IMG/VR virus record: IMGVR_UViG_3300046501_000558
Location: 1 to 64,000 of that record
Source: a virus
Length of the DNA stretch: 64,000 bases
Strand: one strand, 5' to 3'
Position numbers and translations under genes: made by a program. Positions 1 through 8,414 of the stretch are shown piece by piece; position 1 is the stretch's first letter; each line of letters starts with the position of its first letter. The notes under the pieces are model-generated. The model was not told the origin of the DNA. It ran no database searches and saw only the letters and a program-made list of their open reading frames with translations.

Positions 1-252
1 CAACGGCTTCAGTTTCTACGGCTGCTTCAGCTGCAGGCGCAGCGGTTTCAGTTTCTACGGCTGCTTCAGCTGCAGGCGCAGCGGTTTCGGTTTCCACAGC
101 TGCTTCAGCTGCAGGCGCAGCGGTTTCGGTTTCCACAGCTGCTTCAGCTGCAGGCGCAGCGGTTTCAGTTTCTACAGCTGCTTCGACTGCAGGCGCAACG
201 GCTTCAGTTTCTACAGCTGCTTCAGCTGCAGGCGCAGCGGTTTCAGTTTCAG
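1..252. repeat. 39 bp coding tandem repeat, about six copies
   Basis: Complete units begin at 36, 75, 114, 153 and 192, with partial units at each end. Copies differ at a few bases; for example the unit at 192 changes the consensus Thr-Ala codons. The period is a multiple of three, so copy-number changes keep the frame. Confidence 0.9.
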
Positions 253-325
253 CTGTTTTGTTTCGTGATTTAGCACGAGTAGTAGTAGGTTTTTGTGCAA
301 CTTCAGCATCAATAATTTCAGCCAT
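1..325 (-). CDS. Ala/Pro/Glu tandem-repeat protein (3' end outside window)
   Basis: An open frame starts at ATG 325 and runs off the left edge, so only the first 108 codons are seen. The first ~25 residues are non-repetitive and polar. The rest is a 13-residue repeat of the form TETAAPAAEAAVE, encoded by a 39 bp DNA repeat. The composition (Ala, Glu, Pro, Thr) predicts an extended acidic low-complexity protein. It is the gene directly downstream of the capsid-like gene, behind a terminator, so a scaffold, decoration or virion-linked role is possible but is only inferred from position. I do not recognise a family. Confidence 0.7.
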   Translation of the reverse strand, partial: MAEIIDAEVAQKPTTTRAKSRNKTAETETAAPAAEAAVETEAVAPAVEAAVETETAAPAAEAAVETETAAPAAEAAVETETAAPAAEAAVETETAAPAAEAAVETEAV

Positions 326-351
326 TTTTGTTTCCTTGATTATCTAAATAA

Positions 352-383
352 GAATTAAAAAGAAGGCAGAAAACTGCCTTCTT
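352..383 (-). terminator. Terminator after the capsid-like gene
   Basis: A 10 bp inverted repeat (AAGAAGGCAG / CTGCCTTCTT) with a 4 nt loop is followed by a T run on the minus strand. It lies between the capsid-like stop at 395 and the repeat-protein start at 325. Confidence 0.8.
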
Positions 384-394
384 GATTTCAATAA

Positions 395-2254
395 TTAAGA
401 CATTGCAACGGTTAGAGCTGCTGGTAGATTCATGACATGAAGAACTTCAACCTGATCTGCATAGCGCGCAATTTCATTCACTTGGGCTGCAGAACGCGAC
501 ATGTACCAAACACCTTGTACAAAGTCTTCTGAAGTGACGTCTTTAGTGATAACTGGTACGGCGGTATGACCAACGAATACAGATTTAGCAGGTACAGCAT
601 TACGACCAATAACTAACAATTCCCCAAACTGAGATGTTTCGTTGTTAACTGTTACTTCACCTTCTACTACGATGCCCGCAGCTTCAGGCACGTAGTAATA
701 GTTATCTTGGCCTTTAGAGCCGATACGAGTGATTTCAGTCGGTAGCCCGAAAGTCAGGCTTGAAGGCACAAAGTTTGTATCATTCGCTAGGACTTTCATA
801 AGAGTAGAAAGTGAACCAGTACTGTAAATATCAAAACCATCAGGTTTATGCCCTGTACGTACGATAACACGACGTTTACAGTCTTCGACCGCTGGGAAGA
901 TTTCAGCACCAATCATGGTTGTGCTATTAAACGCTTGCGTCATTTCACTGCCACGCGTTAAATCACATTGGCGTTTAAAACCTAAACCTTTTGCACGCCC
1001 TGCAATTTCTTTCAATAAGCGAACGTTTTGCTCAAGCATTAATTTTGCAATCACAATCGCAACAAAAGCAGAACGCATATCAACGCCAAGCTCATTTTGC
1101 ATTTGCGTTAATGCTTCAATTGTCGCGTGATATACGGCGCGGACCGGATACGCATGTACTTCTGCATAATCTAGATCGATGTCGGCATTTGGGGCTTGTA
1201 AAATCACACTACCGTTTGAATCTTTACGCTGATAATCTGCTACAACTTGGATTGTGACTTCCGCATCGACCGGTAACGCTTTATCAAATTCAATAGTAAT
1301 CGTGTCATTTGAAGCCGTATGGGTTCCCGACTTCAACTTGTAAGTTTCACCATTAATTTTGACTGCAGCATTATCTACTGGAAAGAAATTAGTAATTTCC
1401 TGTGTTTTGCCTCGGACAGCTGCATCATTAGCAATGTGAACGCCGTTTAAGTAAATACGTGAAGCACCGACAATAATCGGCAAGCGGTCGTTACCAACAG
1501 GATTTAAATCAGCATCAACCACACGTTTTGTTGTTAATTTGAAGATCAGATTATCAACAGTTTCCATACGGAATTTATGAACAGAGTCAAAGTATTGAGC
1601 TGCTGCTTTAATACCATCGAGGAATTCACCCTGCCGCGTTTGACCGTAATCACGGCCCGCAATTTGGCGCACATACACAAGTGGTAATGTATTAGTACCC
1701 ATCGGGTTAGGAAGGTATGCAACAAGCGGCGACGAGCTTGCAATCATCATTGTGATTGTAACCATTGCTAATGCTGGCACATCTGCAATATGGCTTGAAC
1801 TGCCAGACGAAACGCTGTCATAGAAAGAACGCGTTTCAGTGTTTACAGTGCGAGCATTCGCACTATCAAACAATCCGTCGGTGTTGGATGGCGTTAAACC
1901 GTCATAGATGATATGACCAGCATCAAGCGCAGCTGCTACAGCTGCAGCCGTTGGCATATTACCGCCATGGGCATTGCGATAAAGTTCAATACCTTTTGCA
2001 ACCGAGTCAAGAAGCTGATTTTTTGAAGCAGGGTTTTCTTTGAAAAGGTCAATTAGGCCCGTTAAAGATTTTGGAATGAGCGCATTAACATTGATATTGT
2101 TTTGAGCGCATTGAGCAACAATACTATCGTACTGAGATACAGAGTTAGTAGGGCGACCATTTTGATACTGCATTGCAGCTAAGAATTTGCCGACGGTTGC
2201 TAAAGTCGTACTTGTGTTTTGAGCATGATCACGTAGTTGTTCGTTGTTAAACAT
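395..2254 (-). CDS. Putative major capsid protein
   Basis: A 619-residue soluble protein with an Ala-rich N-terminus, a long mixed alpha/beta body and no signal peptide or membrane segment. Residues ~265-345 look like an inserted beta-sandwich domain (short strands around LNGVHIAN and TITIEFDKALPVDAEVTIQV), as seen in decorated capsid proteins. The AGG-type ribosome site (ACAGGAACCT) before ATG 2254 supports the start. It is flanked by terminators on both sides, which would allow expression apart from its neighbours, as is common for the most abundant virion protein. The capsid call rests on size, position in the virion block and composition, not on a catalytic motif. A tail or baseplate protein is the alternative. 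Confidence 0.5.
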   Translation of the reverse strand: MFNNEQLRDHAQNTSTTLATVGKFLAAMQYQNGRPTNSVSQYDSIVAQCAQNNINVNALIPKSLTGLIDLFKENPASKNQLLDSVAKGIELYRNAHGGNMPTAAAVAAALDAGHIIYDGLTPSNTDGLFDSANARTVNTETRSFYDSVSSGSSSHIADVPALAMVTITMMIASSSPLVAYLPNPMGTNTLPLVYVRQIAGRDYGQTRQGEFLDGIKAAAQYFDSVHKFRMETVDNLIFKLTTKRVVDADLNPVGNDRLPIIVGASRIYLNGVHIANDAAVRGKTQEITNFFPVDNAAVKINGETYKLKSGTHTASNDTITIEFDKALPVDAEVTIQVVADYQRKDSNGSVILQAPNADIDLDYAEVHAYPVRAVYHATIEALTQMQNELGVDMRSAFVAIVIAKLMLEQNVRLLKEIAGRAKGLGFKRQCDLTRGSEMTQAFNSTTMIGAEIFPAVEDCKRRVIVRTGHKPDGFDIYSTGSLSTLMKVLANDTNFVPSSLTFGLPTEITRIGSKGQDNYYYVPEAAGIVVEGEVTVNNETSQFGELLVIGRNAVPAKSVFVGHTAVPVITKDVTSEDFVQGVWYMSRSAAQVNEIARYADQVEVLHVMNLPAALTVAMS

Positions 2255-2308
2255 AGGTTCCTGTGCCTGATTGTTGGCTTGTGATGAACCTATTTTGAAG
2301 ACAACAAA

Positions 2309-2343
2309 AAGGGGCGAAATATTGAAATTCCACCCCCTTTTTT
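2309..2343 (-). terminator. Terminator between head genes
   Basis: AAAAAGGGG pairs with CCCCCTTTTTTT around a ~16 nt loop. It ends the transcript of the 2357-2923 gene before the capsid-like gene; the A/T tracts on both sides could let it work in both directions. Confidence 0.75.
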
Positions 2344-2356
2344 TACTTAAAAATCT

Positions 2357-2923
2357 TTATTCCCGTAAATCTTCAACTTGTGAATTAAATGGATCTAAAT
2401 ACTCAAGAGAATCACGTACGTTGAACATATATTTCACCCCGTGACTTGTAGGCAGTGATACCCCTGTAGCACCGATACACTCAAGCCACTTTATTGTGTC
2501 TTCAGTAATCAGAAGTGCAAAAATATCCCCCTTTTCTGGCGTCCAGTCGGGAATATTGCGCTGCATCTGCCTAATTACGCCGTAATCATCAAGATTAAAT
2601 GGTTCAACTTGTGCTGAAATGATGGCTTCACCAATATTTACCCCAGAACCATCACTCCACATACTTCCAGCTGCAAAATGATCGAATAACATTTTTGCAT
2701 AACCTTGATCTTCATAATGTGTTGCGTGCTCTTCTTGGCTTCCTAAAACTTCAGCACCAGGATAAACAGTTTCATTTCTTGTTTGCTGATCATTAACAGG
2801 ATCTACTTTTCTACGAAAAACATGGCAATCGACCGCAGAAAGACTTGTTATCACTACAGATCTGGCTGCCATACGGCGTCCATCCATTACCCGGTTAGTT
2901 TCTTGTCGAATCGGTTTTAACAT
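2357..2923 (-). CDS. Unknown virion-block protein, 188 aa
   Basis: A soluble protein with no recognisable family. It opens with a basic stretch (KPIRQETNRVMDGRRMAAR) and is acidic at the C-terminus, ending VEDLRE. It starts 7 bp after the SWIM-finger gene and ends before a terminator, so it is the last gene of the 4287-2357 operon. Its place next to the capsid-like gene suggests a head-completion or connector role, but this is only positional inference. Confidence 0.6.
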   Translation of the reverse strand: MLKPIRQETNRVMDGRRMAARSVVITSLSAVDCHVFRRKVDPVNDQQTRNETVYPGAEVLGSQEEHATHYEDQGYAKMLFDHFAAGSMWSDGSGVNIGEAIISAQVEPFNLDDYGVIRQMQRNIPDWTPEKGDIFALLITEDTIKWLECIGATGVSLPTSHGVKYMFNVRDSLEYLDPFNSQVEDLRE

Positions 2924-2930
2924 GGTTCAC

Positions 2931-4001
2931 TCATTGCAATTTTTTAGATAAAAGTTGGTATTCGTCTTCGCTTAATATTCCTTGTTTACGAAGTACTTCA
3001 AGTTTTCTCATGGCTTGATGTGTGGTCTGCACGGCCTTGGCTTTTTCAGCAATTACTTTTGCACGTTGTAAAGCCTTCTGTTCAAGCTTTTTAACTTCTT
3101 GCTGTACTTTAGGCACAATATGATTTCGCGCTGTATTCGCTCTTACCATTTGTTCTGAAAGATTGCGGCTCAGATCCTTCTTGTTTTGTTTATAACGAAC
3201 ATCCACTTGCTTTGAACGGTCTGACTCTAAAGCTTGTTCTAAGTAACGGCGGCCATGTGCAGATTTGATGAAATGCATTACTCGTAATAAATGCTTGCAA
3301 GCAATACCAGTCAATTGAGGGTTTTTAAGCTTTGGAAAGCCGCCCTCTTTTCGTCCTAAAACAGTTTCCCCAACTGTATTAATGTAGCGATACCAATACT
3401 TAAATTTTCCGCAATCACATTCAAATTTCACTTTGCCTTTTGATAAACGATTTTGGACAGTTGTGGTTTTAATTCGTTCAGGATTAAATATAAGTGAGTC
3501 AAAAGCCTGAAATTCAACATTTACGTGATGATACTTAGCTTCACTTCCTTTGCTTGCATTCGTAATGAAGTGAACAAGTCCACCTTTACGGCGAACGGGG
3601 TGAGCTACATGAATTTGCTGATTGGCTAAATCAATATCGTCTTGCCGACTAAAAGCAATAACCTGCTCGACCGTAATCCCACCTTTGTAGTTTTCAGCAA
3701 TAGTTTCGATATTGTGCTTAAAAGCAATAAGGTCATCTTTGGTTAAAACACGCGTCATGCCCTCAGGTAAGCCTAAAGTCGTCTGTAAGGCACGCTTAAA
3801 ATCATAATCGCCCGCTAGGTCAGAAGGACGCAAGAACATAGGCTTAGAGCCTTTTTTATCGTCTTTGCTCTCACGCTCTTCTTCTGCAGTACGACGTTGT
3901 GAACGGTCGTCTCTTTGGCGATTTTTAAGATCTTTACCGAAGCCACCCTTTAAGATTGTTTCTCTAAACTTGTCGGGTTCAAAATCAGCATCTTTAAGCA
4001 T
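2931..4001 (-). CDS. SWIM-type zinc-finger protein with a SHOCT-like tail
   Basis: 356 residues. The first ~55 are highly charged (R/K/D/E-rich, probably disordered). A CxC pair (CDCGKF, ~residue 195) followed ~40 residues later by CxH (IACKHLLRVM) matches the SWIM zinc-finger pattern CxCxnCxH, which binds nucleic acid or protein. A Lys/Gln-rich helix follows, and the last ~20 residues (LRKQGILSEDEYQLLSKKL) fit the short SHOCT oligomerisation motif. The start overlaps the upstream gene by 8 bp. It sits inside the head-gene operon, so a DNA- or capsid-associated virion protein is plausible. The zinc ligands are seen; the function is inferred. Confidence 0.65.
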   Translation of the reverse strand: MLKDADFEPDKFRETILKGGFGKDLKNRQRDDRSQRRTAEEERESKDDKKGSKPMFLRPSDLAGDYDFKRALQTTLGLPEGMTRVLTKDDLIAFKHNIETIAENYKGGITVEQVIAFSRQDDIDLANQQIHVAHPVRRKGGLVHFITNASKGSEAKYHHVNVEFQAFDSLIFNPERIKTTTVQNRLSKGKVKFECDCGKFKYWYRYINTVGETVLGRKEGGFPKLKNPQLTGIACKHLLRVMHFIKSAHGRRYLEQALESDRSKQVDVRYKQNKKDLSRNLSEQMVRANTARNHIVPKVQQEVKKLEQKALQRAKVIAEKAKAVQTTHQAMRKLEVLRKQGILSEDEYQLLSKKLQ

Positions 4002-4287
4002 TCTTCACCTCATGCAACTTTTGCAATCGTATGATTTCGCTTAGCCGTGGCAGTAAGATAATTTTTTCCTCTAAAGCTTCATGAAAAAATGAGGCATTAC
4101 AGGCTATACGCACCACATCAGAGTGACGGCGTGTTTTATATGCACGTTCACTTATCAATGAATGATCATAAACTTCATCATTTCCTACTTGATACTGAAA
4201 CAAAACATTGGCGTGAGAAGCTTTATTCTTATTGAGTTCGATTAAGCGCCGTATATCGATTAAATATTCATTAACTGACATTTTCAT
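3994..4287 (-). CDS. Small unknown protein, first gene of the head operon
   Basis: About 97 residues, charged and mostly helical, with no recognised family. In-frame starts exist at TTG 4293, ATG 4287 and ATG 4281; none has a strong ribosome site, and 4287 is chosen as the first ATG. The gene begins right after the terminator of the tail-fibre gene and overlaps the SWIM-finger gene by 8 bp, so the two are probably translated together. Confidence 0.55.
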   Translation of the reverse strand: MKMSVNEYLIDIRRLIELNKNKASHANVLFQYQVGNDEVYDHSLISERAYKTRRHSDVVRIACNASFFHEALEEKIILLPRLSEIIRLQKLHEVKNA

Positions 4288-4297
4288 TCGCAATTAA

Positions 4298-4333
4298 AAA
4301 GGGATAACTCATTTTCAGTTATCCCTTTTTTGT
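4298..4333 (-). terminator. Terminator after the tail-fibre gene
   Basis: AAAAAGGGATAACT and AGTTATCCCTTTTTT form a 14 bp stem with a 7 nt loop. Flanking A and T runs make it efficient in either direction. It is only ~5-10 bp upstream of the next start. Confidence 0.85.
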
Positions 4334-4354
4334 GCTTTTGTGGTTATTCCACTA

Positions 4355-5797
4355 TCAAACGCTTATAACCTTAGCAAAACCGTTTACACCAAACTCGCCA
4401 TTAAATCCTTGGGGTACTGTACCACCCGCACCAATGGTCAGAGTTAAGTACATTGTATTGTCGGTCGTATTCGCAACACGAACCTTAATAAATGCTCCTG
4501 AGCCACCACCACCACCAAATGACAGACCATCATCACCATGACCATCCCCCCCATCACCGCCCGCGCCATAAATGGAAATTGGACTAACAGATGACCCGCC
4601 GACATGATCCCCAACCCCACCATAAGGATGACCATTTAAACCATTTGAGGATTCAATAAAGGTAACTCTTGGATCCGCAACTAATGGTTGAGCTATGCCC
4701 GGCTCACCACCACCGTTTTCATTTCCATTAGTAAACGATGAGCCATTACCCCAAACACCCTCAGTACCACCAAAACCACCCGAAGCAATAGCAAACATGA
4801 TTCCATCAAGCGATAAACTAGTATTACTACCATTACCGCCATCTCCATTTCCACCTTCAGTACTCCAACGGAAAGAACCACCCGCGCCGCCAGCTCCGAC
4901 AATAATAATATCTTTAGTGGATTGTGCTGGGATACCAATCATGTAATCCCCTGGTACTGTGTACTCACCATCTCCTAGAATCGCGCTTTCAGGCGACGTC
5001 TGTGTTACATTCCAGTTCACAAACCCGCCATAACCGACACGGCTGGTTCCGGAACGATTAAAAACATTAAAAGCAAAGGTTTTTAGGCCTCTAGAGATAG
5101 TCCACCCTTCATGACCACCTTCTGGGGTAAGTGAAATAACGTATTTGGTGTCACGCATATCTGAGACAATATTGCCTAGATCAATAGTTGCATTGCCGTT
5201 AGAAACACCGCTAGCAATCACTCTTGGATAGAGATCAGCAATCTCTTGTTCAATGTCATCGATTTGATCTTGCAAATGCTGATCCTTAGCATCGACATCA
5301 ACTTTTTTAGCATATTGAGGGTGCGGATCTGCCGCAGTTTCATGCATGACCATTAATTGCTGCATGATAGGTACATCTACTTGCACAATAACGGTAATGT
5401 TTGAAGTAGTCCCAAGAGCTAGACCAAAAGAACCTACAAAAGAGATCCCCTTATCTAAAGTGAAATACATCCCTTCAGGTAAACTTGCTACAGCAAATAA
5501 AGTACCATCCTCAGCATAAACGCCAATTTCACTGACCTGTACAACTTTGGTTGGTACAAAATTTACTGAAAGAATCAGTGTATTTTCGGTCGCCTCAATT
5601 CCACCCGCTGATAAAGCAGCCTCAACTACTTTATTTTCCAATTCTGTACGTTGGTCATTATCAATACTTTCATAATGACCGTTGCCAAATCCAATTTTAT
5701 TTAGAGAGAGATTTAACCCGTTATTGTCTTCACTTAATGCAGCCAAACGCCCCGCTGCCGTGACCTTGAATATAACTTGTACTGTTTCTTCACTCAT
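4355..5797 (-). CDS. Tail fibre/adhesin with phage tail-collar N-terminus and glycine-rich tip
   Basis: The N-terminus (VQVIFKVTAAGRLAAL ... NKIGFGNGHY) is that of the tail-collar fibre family used by contractile-tailed phages to attach fibres to the baseplate. A short helical section (~residues 165-200) precedes a C-terminal half packed with Gly: GAGGAGGS, GGNGDGGNGS, GGAGDGGDG, FGGGGGSGAF and a final IGAGGT. Alternating Gly-rich stretches suggest a polyglycine-helix receptor-binding tip, as in Salmonella phage S16 gp38. The frame is open up to GTG 5866, which overlaps the terminase stop, but residues before ATG 5797 look untranslated and the collar domain begins directly at 5797, so 5797 is used. 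Receptor binding is inferred from the family. Confidence 0.75.
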   Translation of the reverse strand: MSEETVQVIFKVTAAGRLAALSEDNNGLNLSLNKIGFGNGHYESIDNDQRTELENKVVEAALSAGGIEATENTLILSVNFVPTKVVQVSEIGVYAEDGTLFAVASLPEGMYFTLDKGISFVGSFGLALGTTSNITVIVQVDVPIMQQLMVMHETAADPHPQYAKKVDVDAKDQHLQDQIDDIEQEIADLYPRVIASGVSNGNATIDLGNIVSDMRDTKYVISLTPEGGHEGWTISRGLKTFAFNVFNRSGTSRVGYGGFVNWNVTQTSPESAILGDGEYTVPGDYMIGIPAQSTKDIIIVGAGGAGGSFRWSTEGGNGDGGNGSNTSLSLDGIMFAIASGGFGGTEGVWGNGSSFTNGNENGGGEPGIAQPLVADPRVTFIESSNGLNGHPYGGVGDHVGGSSVSPISIYGAGGDGGDGHGDDGLSFGGGGGSGAFIKVRVANTTDNTMYLTLTIGAGGTVPQGFNGEFGVNGFAKVISV

Positions 5798-5865
5798 GAG
5801 CTTATAGATCCAAATTTTTCGGTATTTATAGCCCGTTAAAACAATTAGCCTTGGCAAAAATTCCA

Positions 5866-7845
5866 CTAGCTTAAAAGATCAGAAAACTCATCAGCTTCTG
5901 CAAGTACGGCCTCAGCCTCAATTTGATCTGAAGATCTACCCGCACCTTGATGATTGATATCCTTAGTAAAGCTATCCTCAGCAACCATATAAGCGGAGGC
6001 GGTTAAAAACATAAATGCAAAGGTATCTACCAAATCAGGTGACTTGATCCCGCGTCGTTTCATTTCCTCTTTAGATAGGATCTTATAGCGTGCTTGATCA
6101 TCGAAGGTGTAAGGAATACGTGTTAATTGCTCTTCTATTTTCGACTTAAACAGTAGTGTGCGGATCTTGAACCGGTTCTCGGCAATTGCACGGCCTAAAG
6201 CAACGAAAGCTTGAGCACGCTGATTAACATACATCTTCTTGTCAGTCGTTTGGAAGCACTGACCGCCCCAATGAATACGGCGATATGTAATACCAATTGA
6301 AGTTAGGTATTGAGCTAAACCCGCACCGGTACCATTGGCATCGAGTAGGATTGAAATATTGGGATATTGGATAAGGCAGTTGTTAATGATGCCGGCCAAT
6401 TCCTGAATATTATCGTTATTCTTACAGAGCGGAACGTCAATAATCTCAATACGCCGTGCCCGTTCGCCAAACTTGGCATTACCCCACACACGACCAATAA
6501 CAATAGCTGAATCGTCACGGCCAACACCGCCGCCGACATCGACCGCCATAAAGTAGCCATATTCTTTAAACTTCTTATCTTTAAGACTTCTACCTTGCCA
6601 TGCCTTTCGAGCATTCTTGTATGTAATTAAGAATTCGCCAGCAAGGTCGGGAAATAGTCCACGTATACGAATTAAATATGATGGATCGTCACGACTACCG
6701 TACTGTAATAATGCCTCTTTAATCTTCCTGATACTGACGATCGGAGAATCTTCACTATTGAAGATAAGTGAATTCCAAATACCTCCCGCAGCCATTGAAA
6801 GTTTATGGTGCGTATCATAGAAGAAACCCGTCGGTTTGGCTGGCTGTGAAGTCAGTGCCATACGGTTATCTTCTTCAGTTAATGCGTTTGTTAAAACGTC
6901 AAAAACTGGATCTTCAATACCCGCAGCCTCATCACCCCAAATAAATAGGTACTTAGCATGTAGACCTGCCAAGTTTGTAGGTTTATTTGGTGGCGCAGTC
7001 TTAGCAAAGATATGCCAAGTCTTTTGAAAGCCTTTGATGTATACGCTTTCTGCAAGCACCTCGATGTAGTCAACCATCCACGCCAAACGGCGTGTTTTCA
7101 TCAGGTCTTTACATATCTCAATCTCTTTCCAGACAAGCTTTCGGAGTTGATCAATCTGCGGAGCCGTGAACAACATGATTGAGAAAGGGAAAAAGAGTAA
7201 GTGCCAAAGCGCACAAACGCCCGCTGAGCGGGTTTTACCTGTGTTGTGTAGTACTACATCATCTTCACCCAAAAACATGTGATTATGAAGCAGCTCGAAG
7301 CCGTAGTAGTCACCTTTCCCGATCGATTTAATAGACTGGATTTCTACACGTTCAAAACCCTTTTTGGTCCACTTATAAAAACTAAAACGGCGTTGTTTTG
7401 GTCGCTTAAATTCTAAGAATTTCTTTAATGTAATTGTGAGCCTATGGCCCGCCTCATCAAGCAAGCAAAGTATGTGAGATTCATTGAAAATACCGCATTT
7501 GCCATTTTTGTAGCGGACCTTATAAAGTCTCTCTTTTCCACGTAGAACATGCGTAACAGTGCGAGAACTTTGATTGTCCTCGCCCATTACTAAATCATCT
7601 TCTTCAATATCCTGAACGGGCTTAAAGCTCCCATTGAACATTTTGATCGGTGTATCTATACCAAAACATCCATGTCCTGATGACACACTCGTTCTACTAC
7701 CAGGAACAGCAATAGATGTATAAAGCTCGTATTGCTGCCAAGTAATTTCCATGCCCAAAGCTTCGATTGCAAAGCGTGGCAAGTCGTAGCGATACCGCTT
7801 ACACGCAGCATGCCACTCAGGTAAATCAACAAGACTTTTAAGCAT
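5866..7845 (-). CDS. Terminase large subunit (TerL) carrying an in-frame intein
   Basis: TerL pumps DNA into the prohead and cuts the concatemer. Once residues 60-201 are removed the protein is 517 aa, normal for TerL. The Walker A loop is rebuilt across the splice point as SSGHG+TGKTRS. Walker B is at 299-306 (YLFIWGDE), and the RNase H-like nuclease acidic residues are around D436 (MAVDVGGG), in ILLDANGTG and in DLVDTFAF near the C-terminus. An AAGGTAG ribosome site precedes ATG 7845. Two genes of unknown role lie directly upstream. Stop TAG overlaps a possible GTG of the fibre gene. Without protein splicing the ATPase loop would be broken, so packaging depends on it. Confidence 0.9.
   Translation of the reverse strand: MLKSLVDLPEWHAACKRYRYDLPRFAIEALGMEITWQQYELYTSIAVPGSRTSVSSGHGCFGIDTPIKMFNGSFKPVQDIEEDDLVMGEDNQSSRTVTHVLRGKERLYKVRYKNGKCGIFNESHILCLLDEAGHRLTITLKKFLEFKRPKQRRFSFYKWTKKGFERVEIQSIKSIGKGDYYGFELLHNHMFLGEDDVVLHNTGKTRSAGVCALWHLLFFPFSIMLFTAPQIDQLRKLVWKEIEICKDLMKTRRLAWMVDYIEVLAESVYIKGFQKTWHIFAKTAPPNKPTNLAGLHAKYLFIWGDEAAGIEDPVFDVLTNALTEEDNRMALTSQPAKPTGFFYDTHHKLSMAAGGIWNSLIFNSEDSPIVSIRKIKEALLQYGSRDDPSYLIRIRGLFPDLAGEFLITYKNARKAWQGRSLKDKKFKEYGYFMAVDVGGGVGRDDSAIVIGRVWGNAKFGERARRIEIIDVPLCKNNDNIQELAGIINNCLIQYPNISILLDANGTGAGLAQYLTSIGITYRRIHWGGQCFQTTDKKMYVNQRAQAFVALGRAIAENRFKIRTLLFKSKIEEQLTRIPYTFDDQARYKILSKEEMKRRGIKSPDLVDTFAFMFLTASAYMVAEDSFTKDINHQGAGRSSDQIEAEAVLAEADEFSDLLS
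7243..7668 (-). other. Mini-intein (142 aa) inserted in the TerL Walker A loop
   Basis: TerL residues 60-201. It starts with Cys60 in block A (CFGIDTPIKMFNG), has the block B His in NESH (His124), and ends with block F/G YYGFELLHNHMFLG...VVLHN. The terminal His-Asn (200-201) is followed by Thr202 as the +1 nucleophile. All the residues needed for class 1 splicing are visible. At 142 residues there is no room for a homing endonuclease, so it is a mini-intein. The insertion point lies inside a P-loop, a common intein site. Confidence 0.9.
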
Positions 7846-7856
7846 TCCGCACTACC

Positions 7857-8414
7857 TTAAATAGTGAACGGAACTAAGAAGTCATCTTGATCTTCTTCAG
7901 TTATTTCAACTTTATCGTTGCTTGTAATGGCAGTCGCAGCCATTGCACGAATTGCTGCCCAACAAGATGCTAAAACAGCAATGTGGCCGTTATTTGTTGA
8001 ATCGGGATCTAACTCATAGACAGATCCACCAATATCAAGCTTACGTAGCTGTAAAACCTGTTTAGCGTTATATCTGTTTGCAACTTCTTTCCCGAGTTTT
8101 AAACGACCTGAGCGCTCAAGTTCGTAATAAGCACTTGCGGCTTCAGGCAGATGCAACTTTTCTTGAAAATGGAGATCCCACTTTTTGAAACTGTTAGCAC
8201 TGTCCACCACAATCATCGTATGGCGTTTAAGTACTTTAATTTTTTCAATCTGCTCGGGTGTTTTGTCCTTAAACGTTATTTCTGAGTCGTAAGGTAAAAC
8301 TTTAGAAATCGCTAAAATGCCGTTGATAGTGTCATAGGTGCCCGTTATACGTACTTTCTCTTCATTGTAAGAACCAATACGTACATCGGTAATGATGAAG
8401 CTAGGAGCACTCAT
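7857..8414 (-). CDS. Unknown protein just upstream of TerL
   Basis: 185 residues, soluble, no recognised motif. The middle is rich in Lys/Leu helices and the C-terminus is acidic (EITEEDQDD). The start overlaps the upstream gene by 4 bp (ATGA type) and the stop is 11 bp from TerL, so all three are co-translated. A packaging or portal-proximal role is suggested by position only. It could be a small terminase, but no DNA-binding HTH is evident and a better TerS candidate lies at 20916-21869. Confidence 0.55.
   Translation of the reverse strand: MSAPSFIITDVRIGSYNEEKVRITGTYDTINGILAISKVLPYDSEITFKDKTPEQIEKIKVLKRHTMIVVDSANSFKKWDLHFQEKLHLPEAASAYYELERSGRLKLGKEVANRYNAKQVLQLRKLDIGGSVYELDPDSTNNGHIAVLASCWAAIRAMAATAITSNDKVEITEEDQDDFLVPFTI

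Noticed and set aside
4444-4946. Alternative-frame genes in the glycine-rich fibre tip
   Set aside because: They arise from GGX codons read in other frames; the fibre frame is longer and has the conserved N-terminus.
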